64,000 nucleotides of DNA from F23-D06 sp947165685 (GTDB lineage Bacteria > Bacteroidota > Bacteroidia > Bacteroidales > WCHB1-69): contig CAMVBK010000007.1 of the NCBI GenBank assembly GCA_947165685.1, positions 1 through 64,000 on the forward strand. Reading direction: 5' to 3'. The translations under genes and the position numbers were made by a program. Positions 33,388 through 41,201 of the stretch are shown here, piece by piece. The notes beneath the pieces were generated by a model. That model was not told the origin of the DNA, made no database searches, and saw only the letters and a program-made list of their open reading frames with translations. Each line of letters begins with the position of its first letter. Within the stretch, counting starts at the first letter, position 1.

Positions 33388-33852
33388 TTACTCGGCTGCG
33401 GGTGCGTTGACGAGTTCAGCGGTGCCGCCGCACTGTTCAATCATGGCTTTCGCCTTGGCAGAATACTTGTCAGCCACGACGTGCACCTTGGCGGTGAGCT
33501 CGCCTTTCGCCAGGATGGCGATGAGGTCGTTCTTCTTGGCCAAGCCGTTGTTCACAAGCACCTCACGATCGATTTTCTCCACATTGAGCTTCTCGGAGAG
33601 CTTTTGCAGGGTGCTGACATTGATGGCGTTGTACTCCACACGGTTGATATTCTTGAAACCTCTCTTGGGCAATATTCTGTAGATAGGCATCTGGCCGCCT
33701 TCGAAACCGATTTTACGGCTGTAACCGGAGCGGGATTGTGCGCCCTTGTGGCCGCGCGTGGAAGTGCCGCCTTTTCCGGAACCCTGTCCTCTGCCAATTC
33801 TGCGTTCTCTGTGTGTTGATCCTTTTGCCGGTTTTAAATTGTGTAAATCCAT
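33388..33852 (-). CDS. rplO: 50S ribosomal protein L15
   Basis: 154 residues from the ATG at 33852 (MDLHNLKPAKGSTHRERRIG); the longer frame to 33894 would overlap rpmD. GRGQGSGKGGTSTRGHKGAQ and SRSGYSRKIGFEGGQMPIYR are the L15 Gly/Arg-rich core. The C-terminus has the usual VVADKYSAKAKAMIEQ. Confidence 0.97.
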   Translation of the reverse strand: MDLHNLKPAKGSTHRERRIGRGQGSGKGGTSTRGHKGAQSRSGYSRKIGFEGGQMPIYRILPKRGFKNINRVEYNAINVSTLQKLSEKLNVEKIDREVLVNNGLAKKNDLIAILAKGELTAKVHVVADKYSAKAKAMIEQCGGTAELVNAPAAE

Positions 33853-33880
33853 TTCTTTGATATTCAATTGGTTATTAAAA

Positions 33881-34060
33881 TTATAATTCTTCAACGCTTA
33901 CTAAGTGCTTCACTGCGTCCACGATGCCCAAAATTTGGGGAGTGGCCTCGTGTTCAACAGTTTGGTGCATCTTGCGAAGGCCCAGAGCCTCTAAAGACTT
34001 CTTCTGACGTGCGGGTCTGTCAACCGCGCTTCTTACTTGTGTGATTTTAATCTTTTTCAT
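33881..34060 (-). CDS. rpmD: 50S ribosomal protein L30
   Basis: 59 residues read between rplO and the operon leader: MKKIKITQVRSAVDRPARQK, LEALGLRKMHQTVEHEATP and ILGIVDAVKHLVSVEEL. It matches L30 along its length. In the usual spc operon rpsE lies directly upstream; here the leader and then an unrelated gene follow instead. Confidence 0.95.
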   Translation of the reverse strand: MKKIKITQVRSAVDRPARQKKSLEALGLRKMHQTVEHEATPQILGIVDAVKHLVSVEEL

Positions 34061-34092
34061 CCCTTCAAAATTTATTTTTATTACTAATATTC

Positions 34093-34134
34093 AAAAAAAA
34101 ATAGTCCACTTTCGGAGTGAAAATGCAACTATTT
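34093..34134 (-). terminator. attenuator-like hairpin directly before rpmD
   Basis: On the minus strand AAATAGT (34128-34134) pairs with ACTATTT (34099-34105), with an inner CACT/AGTG pairing, and a run of T continues. This is a terminator form located 33 bases before the rpmD ATG and about 130 bases after the likely transcription start, so it would act as an attenuator. Confidence 0.5.
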
Positions 34135-34267
34135 ATGACAAAACGCAACCATAAAAACCTTGACACCTCTACTCTCCCCTATGTTCATACAGTCCGTGAA
34201 ATCAATGAGTTACGCGATTCGAAGCCCTTCTTTCCACTCGCCTTTGCATTCCACTTCAAAAAGTTTG

Positions 34268-34275
34268 CAAAAATA
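34268..34275 (-). promoter_or_regulatory. -7 element of the rpmD-rplQ operon
   Basis: TATTTTTG on the minus strand, about 210 bases before rpmD. No clear -33 TTG. The 398 bases 34061-34458 contain this element, the leader and hairpin, and the terminator 34398-34426, but no gene I can support. Confidence 0.5.
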
Positions 34276-34397
34276 CACTTTTTTCTTTTATTCACATCAC
34301 ATTGGGGATATTTTTTTTAACACAATCCACTTTTACAATATAACACATTATCATTTAGTGAGTTAAGGAAATATTTTCTCCTCTATAGTCCGCCAAT

Positions 34398-34426
34398 GAA
34401 AAAGGGACGCCTGCTCGGACGTCCCT
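34398..34426 (-). terminator. terminator of the OmpA/TonB-like gene
   Basis: Stem AGGGACG/CGTCCCT (34403-34409, 34420-34426), followed on the minus strand by TTTTTC. It is 33 bases after the stop at 34459. Confidence 0.8.
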
Positions 34427-34458
34427 CTCTTGTTACAATATATAGTTATTGTATATTC

Positions 34459-35547
34459 TTACTTGATCGAAATTCGGTCGATGACGATCTTTCTGTCCTT
34501 GGCAGCCTGGAGACCATAGACGGTTTCGCGGACGGCTGTGGTGGAGAAGCTGTGATTGACCTGTCCTTCCGGAACCTTATGAATGGTGAGGCCGGGTCTC
34601 GAACCGTTGATATAGGGTGCGAGGTAGCCGCCATGCGACATCTTCATGTAGTTGAGGACGCTTTCGATACGACGGGCGGAGAGGTGCTTGTTGTAGTCGC
34701 TGTTGCTGAGCGGGCTGGCGAAGCCGCTGATGGTGAACTCCACAGTCTGGCCGTCTTTCAGGGCTTCCACGATGAAGTCAGTCATTTTCACCAAGCGGTT
34801 GTAGCCGGTCTGGATGGAGTCGTTGAAGAAGGACTCGACGGCATTCTGGGCGTTGGTTCTCTGCGCGCCGGCCAGGCCCTTGCCTGCGCTGGTCACGTAG
34901 TTGCTCTTGGCGGCCATGTAGTTGTTGTACAGACCGACATATTCCGTACTGGTGAAATCCTGCTTGGTGCGGGGATCCGGACGGTCGTTCTCGAAATAGA
35001 GCGTGATGGGCTTCATGAGGTCTTTCTTGGCCGCTTCCATCTCAGCTTTCTTCTTGTCGGCAGCAACTTCTTCTTCATAGATGAAGGTCACGGGGATTTG
35101 GACGATCATATCCTGGGCCTCGCAGCTCTGGGTGGAGGGAATCATCTTAGGGAAGGACTTCACCACGCGAAGAGCCTCGTCGTCGAACTCCTGATAGCCG
35201 GAGCTGCTGACCACTTCAATATCCGTCAGTGTACTGTCTTTCAACACCTTGGCTTGGACAGTCGTGGTGCCGGAGATTTTCTGGTTCTTCAGATTGACAG
35301 GATACTTTTTCGTTTTGTTGATGTAGCGGCACATGGCCTTGTTGCCCCCCTTGAAAGTGGGGAGCGTCATGGCTGCCGTTGGCGCGACATGCTGTCCGTT
35401 TGAGTCTGCGAAGACGATAGCGAAACCGGACTTCTGGCCGCGCTGGCCATAGATATTGCCCTGATCGCATTGCGCGTAACTCATTGTGAAACAGGCCATC
35501 AAAACAGAAACAGCCACGAATTTCAGAGAGGAAAAGTTACTTTTCAT
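34459..35547 (-). CDS. envelope protein with TonB C-terminal-like and OmpA-like domains
   Basis: 362 residues. Signal peptide ~1-25 (ends MSYAQ). Residues ~55-150 resemble the TonB/energy-transducer C-terminal fold (LPTFKGGNKAMCRYINKTKK, GTTTVQAKVLKDSTLTDIEV, DDEALRVVKSFPKMIPS). Residues ~185-355 have an OmpA-like pattern (ITLYFENDRPDPRT, VEFTISGFASPLSNSDYN, HLSARRIESVLNYM), the peptidoglycan-binding fold. With both domains and a cleavable signal but no TonB N-terminal helix, it is probably a periplasmic structural protein linking the outer membrane and cell wall, not a true TonB. Confidence 0.8.
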   Translation of the reverse strand: MKSNFSSLKFVAVSVLMACFTMSYAQCDQGNIYGQRGQKSGFAIVFADSNGQHVAPTAAMTLPTFKGGNKAMCRYINKTKKYPVNLKNQKISGTTTVQAKVLKDSTLTDIEVVSSSGYQEFDDEALRVVKSFPKMIPSTQSCEAQDMIVQIPVTFIYEEEVAADKKKAEMEAAKKDLMKPITLYFENDRPDPRTKQDFTSTEYVGLYNNYMAAKSNYVTSAGKGLAGAQRTNAQNAVESFFNDSIQTGYNRLVKMTDFIVEALKDGQTVEFTISGFASPLSNSDYNKHLSARRIESVLNYMKMSHGGYLAPYINGSRPGLTIHKVPEGQVNHSFSTTAVRETVYGLQAAKDRKIVIDRISIK

Positions 35548-35771
35548 ATCTATACTATTTTACATTATATTCCAAGTCGCAAAAATACATTTTTTATTGA
35601 AACACGCAAAAATATTTTCGATATTTTTTACGGGGATTCGCGGCATTGGTTACACCCCTTCATTGATTTGCACATTATAGTCCATATACATTGTACATTA
35701 TGCATTGTACATTGATTTGCCCAGGGCTCGCTGCGAACGTTCTGCTACGAACCATGGGCTCACTATCATGA

Positions 35772-35811
35772 AACCTGGGCTGACATAGGTCGGACTTTCA
35801 GCCCTTATTGG
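35772..35811 (+). repeat. dispersed repeat family 2 (copy B)
   Basis: AACCTGGGCTGACATAGG plus TCGGACTTTCAGCCCTTATT, with only a few mismatches from 22903-22942. It lies in the 274-base gene-free stretch 35548-35821, right after the end of the FISUMP gene. Confidence 0.6.
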
Positions 35812-35821
35812 ATAAGTGTTG

Positions 35822-36463
35822 TTAATTGTTCTTGAGGCATCGGACGCTGAGGGCGTTGGTGGGGAGGTGCTGCCGGTCGATGAGATGGTCGCAGTAGTAG
35901 GCGCTGCAGCAGGTGTGCGCAGTGGTGATGTCGGTGCCGGAGCCGCCGGTGTTCGTGACACTCCACCAGTCGGTCTGGGTACCGAGGCCCTCGAAACGGT
36001 CAAGGGAGGCGTTGTAGAGGCCGGCGGGCAGGGCCGTGAAGCCCGTGCTGTTGGTGTAGAAGGAAGCTGCAGCCCCTTGCCAAAGTGTGGTGGCGTTCAA
36101 GTCGTGGGAGCTAATCCCTTTCAGGGCCGCCATTTCCGTTTCCGTGGGAATATGCCAGCCGTCGGGGTAGATGCCCTGCACGTAGCCGTCTGCATCAGAG
36201 ACCGGGGCCTCGGTGCTGCCTTCCAGCACGTTCACCGCCGAAAACCAGCTGTAGAGGCGGCCGTAGGTCTCCTCGTTGGCCGTGGCATCAGGGTGCGCTG
36301 CAGACGCATATACCATCGCCGTCGCGATTGGCGTGATACCATCGGCGCAATGCTTCGCACGGAGGTTTTTCTGCGTCCAGCAGTAGCCAGCCACCTCCAC
36401 CGTAGGATAGGGGTTGTGGTCGCCGTCATACACGATTCCACCACAAGTCACCGCTTTCACCAC
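35822..36463 (-). CDS. FISUMP-domain protein without signal peptide
   Basis: About 213 residues from a GTG at 36463. An in-frame stop lies four codons upstream, so it cannot be longer in this frame. The Fibrobacter succinogenes major paralogous domain fills it: GGIVYDGDHNPYPTVEVAGY, WTQKNLRAKHCADG, RLYSWFSAVNVLEG, YPDGWHIPTETEMAALKG and ALSVRCLKNN. The family is normally exported, and here the signal peptide and lipobox are missing. It is either a 5'-truncated remnant or a gene with an unusual short start. A -7 element (36483-36490) sits just upstream. Confidence 0.6.
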   Translation of the reverse strand: MVKAVTCGGIVYDGDHNPYPTVEVAGYCWTQKNLRAKHCADGITPIATAMVYASAAHPDATANEETYGRLYSWFSAVNVLEGSTEAPVSDADGYVQGIYPDGWHIPTETEMAALKGISSHDLNATTLWQGAAASFYTNSTGFTALPAGLYNASLDRFEGLGTQTDWWSVTNTGGSGTDITTAHTCCSAYYCDHLIDRQHLPTNALSVRCLKNN

Positions 36464-36482
36464 ATTTCCGATTTAGCTGCGG

Positions 36483-36490
36483 CAAACATA
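36483..36490 (-). promoter_or_regulatory. -7 element before the FISUMP gene
   Basis: TATGTTTG on the minus strand, only about 20 bases from the GTG start. A TTTG is 16 bases upstream of it, closer than normal. Confidence 0.4.
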
Positions 36491-36536
36491 CACAAAAAAA
36501 AATACACAAAGTTAAGAAAAAAGTAAAAGACTTTAT

Positions 36537-36573
36537 GCTATAACTATGACTATAACTATGACTATAACTATGA
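36537..36573. repeat. 12-bp tandem repeat
   Basis: TATAACTATGAC three times, about 80 bases beyond the flippase stop. It resembles the GACTATAACTTAG units of the array at 54402. Confidence 0.8.
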
Positions 36574-36655
36574 ACCTTGAAGCCATAATCCGTTACCTTG
36601 TCGATACCTGCGATACGGTTTTGCAACACGCCGCCGTCGGCATTTGGATGAAACG

Positions 36656-38098
36656 CTATTTCAGGCCGCGAATGTCCTTGACAGAGACAAGCCCCGTGGC
36701 AAAGGCGAGTGCCAAAGCGAAAAGCGCCAAAGCAACCAACTGCCACAGCACGTGTACATGCAGGACGTTCGGAGAGAGCCACACCGCCGGAACCAACACG
36801 GCTACGAAAAGCACGCACCGCAGCCACGGCAGCGACCTCGGCGGGATGCCGACGATGCGCAGCGCGAAGAAAAACTGCAAGACCGACACGACGAACTGCG
36901 TGCAGAAACTCGCCACCGCCGAACCGCACGCCTGCATACGCGGAATCAGCAACAGGTTGACGGTCACGTTGATGACAATGCCAATGGCGGCAATAAGGTT
37001 CAGCTGCTTCATGCTGCCATTGGCTGTCAGCAAGGTGCCGAACAGATAGTTCATGGAGATTGGAATCAAGCCGAAAATGATAAGCCGGAACACGGCGGTG
37101 CTCTCCGCAACATGCGCCGTGTAAAGCATTTGCATCACCGGTTGGGCATAGACAAACAGGATGGTGACCGCTGAGACCGAGAACAGGAAAAGAAGGGAGA
37201 AACTGGTGCGCACGATGGGCACAACATCATCTTTCTGTTTCAGCATTTTGGCGAACAGCGGCAGCAAAATGACCGAAAAGAGGTAGGGAATCATCGTCAA
37301 GACATCCAAAAGGCGGAATGCGGAGGCATAGATGCCGGACTGCGCCGCCCCGACTCCCACCGGGAGCATCCGCTCCAACATCACCGAATCCATGCGGTAG
37401 TAGCACGCCATCAGCAAGGTGATGAGCGCATAAGGGAAACTCCGCTTCAAGATGGCGATGAAAAAAGTCCGGTTCCAGCTCAGCCGCTTCAGTTTCGCCT
37501 TACGGAGCACAATGCCCAGCGCAATGGCGATGGTGATGACATACGCGACCGTCTGGCTCCAAACGAACCATTCCACCCGGAAAGGCTGGTCGGTCACACG
37601 CCCCCAAAGGAGAAGGCCGCAAAAAAGAATCATCAACAGCTTGTCTGTCACGGAGATGACACTGTCGGTCTTGAACATCTGGAGGGCCGAAATGTTCGAG
37701 CGCACATAAAGCAGAAAGACACTCAGGAACTGATTCAAGCCTATCCAGAAGAGCAACCTCAACGAATAGTCGCGATAGCCGATAATCAACGCAACCGCGT
37801 AAATCACAACGAAATAGGCCACTCCAAGCAGCAACCTCAGCGTGATGTAATGCGACAGATGCTTGTCTAAAAGCTGGCTGTTCTGCGCGATGTTGCGGTT
37901 GTTGTAGTTCGCCGTCCCCATGTCCAAGACCATGTAGAACAGCAGCGTGAAATTGTACAAGGAGAAATAGAGCCCGTACCCCTCCGCGCCAACAGCATTC
38001 TGCACCCCGACCTCTACCCCGAGCGTCCAGAACGGCTTCACGAGAAGGTTGAGGAAGACGAGCAGACAGAGGTTGAAAACGAAGTCCTTCTGTTTCAC
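36656..38098 (-). CDS. polysaccharide flippase, Wzx/PST family
   Basis: 480 residues with about 12-14 membrane helices. The GTG start at 38098 is the first in frame after the array that follows leuS. FWTLGVEVGVQNAVGAEGYG at the start, FWIGLNQFLSVFLLYVRSNI and PISMNYLFGTLLTANGSMKQ fit the MATE/PST exporter fold. It flips lipid-linked sugar units across the inner membrane. It follows leuS in the same direction, separated by a 7-bp array. No sugar genes are adjacent, though an O-antigen-ligase-like protein is at 56232. Confidence 0.88.
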   Translation of the reverse strand: MKQKDFVFNLCLLVFLNLLVKPFWTLGVEVGVQNAVGAEGYGLYFSLYNFTLLFYMVLDMGTANYNNRNIAQNSQLLDKHLSHYITLRLLLGVAYFVVIYAVALIIGYRDYSLRLLFWIGLNQFLSVFLLYVRSNISALQMFKTDSVISVTDKLLMILFCGLLLWGRVTDQPFRVEWFVWSQTVAYVITIAIALGIVLRKAKLKRLSWNRTFFIAILKRSFPYALITLLMACYYRMDSVMLERMLPVGVGAAQSGIYASAFRLLDVLTMIPYLFSVILLPLFAKMLKQKDDVVPIVRTSFSLLFLFSVSAVTILFVYAQPVMQMLYTAHVAESTAVFRLIIFGLIPISMNYLFGTLLTANGSMKQLNLIAAIGIVINVTVNLLLIPRMQACGSAVASFCTQFVVSVLQFFFALRIVGIPPRSLPWLRCVLFVAVLVPAVWLSPNVLHVHVLWQLVALALFALALAFATGLVSVKDIRGLK

Positions 38099-38099
38099 T

Positions 38100-38197
38100 T
38101 TGGCAGTTGGCTATTGGCTGTTGGCTGTTGGCTGTTGGCTATTGGCTGTTGGCTATTGGCTAAAAGCTAAAAGCCAACAGCTAACAGCTAACAGCTA
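38100..38197. repeat. 7-bp array with inverted halves, from the leuS stop codon to the flippase start
   Basis: Nine TTGGCTA/G-type units (38100-38162), then five units in the opposite sense (AAAGCTA, AAAGCCA, three ACAGCTA). The last unit contains the leuS stop codon. The two halves can form a long hairpin. Confidence 0.9.
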
Positions 38198-41032
38198 AAA
38201 CACGATATTCACAATCTTCTTCGGGACGATGATCACCTTTTTCGGGGTTTTGCCGTCAAGCCACTTCTGCACATCGGGATTCCCGAGGACTTTCGGTTCA
38301 ATGTCTTTCGGGCCGAAGTCAGCGGGGAACGACATCTTCAGGCGCATCTTGCCGTTGAAGGAGACCGGGTAGAGGTACTCATCCTCCACCATATAGTGCT
38401 CGTCATAGACGGGATAGGCGGCCTTCAGCACAGACTCTTCGTGACCGAGCAGCGACCAGAGTTCCTCGGTGATGTGCGGCGCGTAGGCCGACATCAGGAT
38501 ACAAAGCGGCTCCAAGACGGCACGCTTGCGGCACTTGGCATCCGTGAGTTCGTTGGTGCAAATCATGAACGCGCTGATCGCCGTGTTGAAGGAGAAGCGT
38601 TCGTTGTCCTCCTCAATTTTCTTGATGGTCTTGTGCAGCGATTTCCACTCGCCCTTGGTCGGCTCGTCGTCGGTGACGGCAAAGTTGCCTTCCGCGTCGA
38701 AGTAAAGCTTCCAGAACTTGCGGATGAAGCGGGAGACACCCTCGATGCCGTTGGTGTCCCACGGCTTGGCCATCTCAACCGGTCCGAGAAACATCTCGTA
38801 CATGCGCAACGTGTCCGCACCGTACTTCTCCACCAGGTCATCGGGGTTCTGCACGTTGTATTTCGACTTCGACATCTTCTCGATTTCCCAGCCGCAGATG
38901 TACTGGCCGTCTTCGAGAATGAACTCCGCGTCCTTGAAGTCGGGCATCCAGTTGCGGAACGCCTCCAAATCGAGGACATCGTTACGGACAATGTTGACAT
39001 CCACGTGGATAGGCGTGGTCTCGTATTCCTTGCGCAGGTTGAGCGACACGAACTTGTTTGTGCCGACGATGCGATAGACGAAATTGGAACGTCCCTGGAT
39101 CATGCCCTGGTTGATGAGTTTCTGGAAGGGTTCGTCCTTGCAGCTGATGCCGAGGTCGAAGAGGAACTTGTTCCAGAAGCGGGCGTAGATCAGGTGGCCG
39201 GTGCCGTGTTCCGCGCCGCCGACATAGAGATCGACATTCTGCCAATACTCGTCAGCCTCCTTGGAAACCAGCGCGGTATCATTTTTCGGATCCATATAGC
39301 GAAGGTAGTAGGCACTGGAGCCGGCAAAACCGGGCATGGTGCTGTACTCGCGCGGATAGCCGTTCCACGTCCAGTCTTTGGCACGGGCCAACGGCGGCTC
39401 GCCGGTCTCGGTGGGCAGGAACTGATCGACCTCGGGCAGCAACACGGGCAGCTCGGACTCGGGAACGGGATAGGGCATCCCGTCCTTGTAGTAAATCGGG
39501 AACGGTTCGCCCCAGTAGCGCTGGCGGCTGAAGATGGCGTCGCGCAGGCGGTAGTTGACCGTGCCGTAGCCGATACCCATGGCCTTCACCTTCTCAATCA
39601 CCGCCTTGCCGGCCTCCTTGACCTCCATGCCGGTGATGAAACCGGAGTTGACGCACACGCCGGTCTTGCTGTCGAGGCTCTCCGCCCAAGTGTCAGGGTC
39701 GCTGACTTCATCGACGGCCGGGGCCACCACCTGGCGAATGGGCAGGTTGAAGTGGCGGGCGAAGGCGAAGTCGCGGCTGTCGTGGGCGGGCACGGCCATG
39801 ATGGCGCCGGTGCCGTAGTCGCTCAGCACGTAGTCGCTGACCCAGATCGGGATGCGCTCCTCGGTGATGGGGTTGATGGCGAACGCGCCGGTGAAGACGC
39901 CGCTCACCTTCTTGACTTCGGCCTGCCGCTCGCGCTCGGAGCGGTTCTTGGCCCACGTCACGTATGCCTCCACCTCAGCCTTCTGCTCCGGGGTGGTGAT
40001 ATGCTCAATCATCTCGTGCTCAGGGCACAAGACCATGAACGTCACACCGAAGATGGTATCCGGACGGGTGGTGAAAATCTCGAAGGCAGTCTCACTCTCG
40101 ACCCCCTCGACATTGCCGCCCATATAGATCTTCTTCCAATCCAGCTGACCCTCTTTGGCCAACGGGAACCAGACGGCCGCGCCCTCGCTCCGACCGATCC
40201 AGTTGCGCTGGATCTCCTTCAGCGAATCTGTCCAATCGACCTTTTCGAGGCCCTGGAGCAGACGCTCGGCATACGCGGAGACGCGCAATATCCACTGTCT
40301 CATCAGCTTGCGTTCCACGGGGAAGCCGCCGCGCACGGAGAGTCCGTTCACCACCTCATCGTTGGCGAGCACCGTGCCGAGCTTCGGGCACCAGTTCACC
40401 CACGTGTCGGCGAGGTAGGCCAAACGATAGTTCATCAGGATCTCCTGACGTTCCTTCTCGGAAGCACTCCCCCACTCTTCCGCGGTAAACTCCATCGGCT
40501 TGGTCTGCGCCACGTCCAACCCTTCAGTGCCGTTGGCTGCGAAAGCCTCCTCCAACTCGGAAATCGGACGGGCCTGATTGGCTTGGTTGCAGTAGTAGCT
40601 GTTGAACAGCTGGATGAACGTCCACTGCGTCCACTTGTAGTAGTCGGGGTCGCAGGTCTTGAACGAACGGTCCCAGTCGAACGAGAAACCGATCTTGTCG
40701 AGCTGCTCGCGATAGCGATTGACGTTCTGCTCGGTAGTGATGGCGGGATGCTGACCGGTCTGGATGGCATACTGCTCCGCCGGCAGCCCGAAGGCATCGT
40801 AGCCCATCGGGTGCAACACGTTGAAGCCCTTCTGCCGTTTGTAGCGGGCGTAGATATCGGAGGCGATATAGCCCAGCGGGTGTCCCACATGCAATCCCGC
40901 ACCCGACGGGTACGGGAACATGTCCAACACGTAGAACTTCGGTCTGGCGTTGTCTATCTCGGTTTTATACAGGCCTGTCTCTTTCCATTTCGCCTGCCAT
41001 TTTTTCTCGATTTCCCTGAAGCTGTATTCCAT
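38195..41032 (-). CDS. leuS: leucyl-tRNA synthetase
   Basis: 945 residues, the full length. HIGH-type motif GAGLHVGHPLGYIASDIYAR, editing domain (FEIFTTRPDTIFGVTFMVL), KMSKSKYNVQNPDDLVE, and an anticodon-binding C-terminal part. Charges tRNA-Leu. It lies 166 bases after the giant T9SS gene and is bounded by tandem arrays on both sides. Confidence 0.98.
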   Translation of the reverse strand: MEYSFREIEKKWQAKWKETGLYKTEIDNARPKFYVLDMFPYPSGAGLHVGHPLGYIASDIYARYKRQKGFNVLHPMGYDAFGLPAEQYAIQTGQHPAITTEQNVNRYREQLDKIGFSFDWDRSFKTCDPDYYKWTQWTFIQLFNSYYCNQANQARPISELEEAFAANGTEGLDVAQTKPMEFTAEEWGSASEKERQEILMNYRLAYLADTWVNWCPKLGTVLANDEVVNGLSVRGGFPVERKLMRQWILRVSAYAERLLQGLEKVDWTDSLKEIQRNWIGRSEGAAVWFPLAKEGQLDWKKIYMGGNVEGVESETAFEIFTTRPDTIFGVTFMVLCPEHEMIEHITTPEQKAEVEAYVTWAKNRSERERQAEVKKVSGVFTGAFAINPITEERIPIWVSDYVLSDYGTGAIMAVPAHDSRDFAFARHFNLPIRQVVAPAVDEVSDPDTWAESLDSKTGVCVNSGFITGMEVKEAGKAVIEKVKAMGIGYGTVNYRLRDAIFSRQRYWGEPFPIYYKDGMPYPVPESELPVLLPEVDQFLPTETGEPPLARAKDWTWNGYPREYSTMPGFAGSSAYYLRYMDPKNDTALVSKEADEYWQNVDLYVGGAEHGTGHLIYARFWNKFLFDLGISCKDEPFQKLINQGMIQGRSNFVYRIVGTNKFVSLNLRKEYETTPIHVDVNIVRNDVLDLEAFRNWMPDFKDAEFILEDGQYICGWEIEKMSKSKYNVQNPDDLVEKYGADTLRMYEMFLGPVEMAKPWDTNGIEGVSRFIRKFWKLYFDAEGNFAVTDDEPTKGEWKSLHKTIKKIEEDNERFSFNTAISAFMICTNELTDAKCRKRAVLEPLCILMSAYAPHITEELWSLLGHEESVLKAAYPVYDEHYMVEDEYLYPVSFNGKMRLKMSFPADFGPKDIEPKVLGNPDVQKWLDGKTPKKVIIVPKKIVNIVF

Positions 41033-41047
41033 TGTTATGGGGTATTC

Positions 41048-41201
41048 GGTTATTGGGTTAGTCGGTTATTGGGTTAGTTGGTTATTGGGTTAGTCGGTTA
41101 TTGGGTTAGTCGGTTATTGGGTTAGTCGGTTATTGGGTTAATGGGTTATTTGGGGTGTCGGTTAACCCATTAAACTATTAAACTACTAAACTACTAAACT
41201 A
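41048..41201. repeat. 16-bp array plus an opposite TAGTTTAG-type array at the giant gene's stop codon
   Basis: GGTTATTGGGTTAGTC about seven times (41048-41159), then GTTAACCC and CTATTAAACTA/CTACTAAACTA units in the opposite sense, ending in the stop codon of the 41199-49796 gene. It fills the gap to leuS. Confidence 0.9.

Noticed and set aside
31927..33819. 630-codon plus-strand ORF opposite map, secY and rplO
   Set aside because: The minus-strand genes are certain; this frame is very acidic and His-rich and has no family features.
38396..41077. 893-codon plus-strand ORF opposite leuS
   Set aside because: Composition (Leu/Val/Gly/His-rich) is that of the reverse complement of a conserved synthetase; no motif or promoter.
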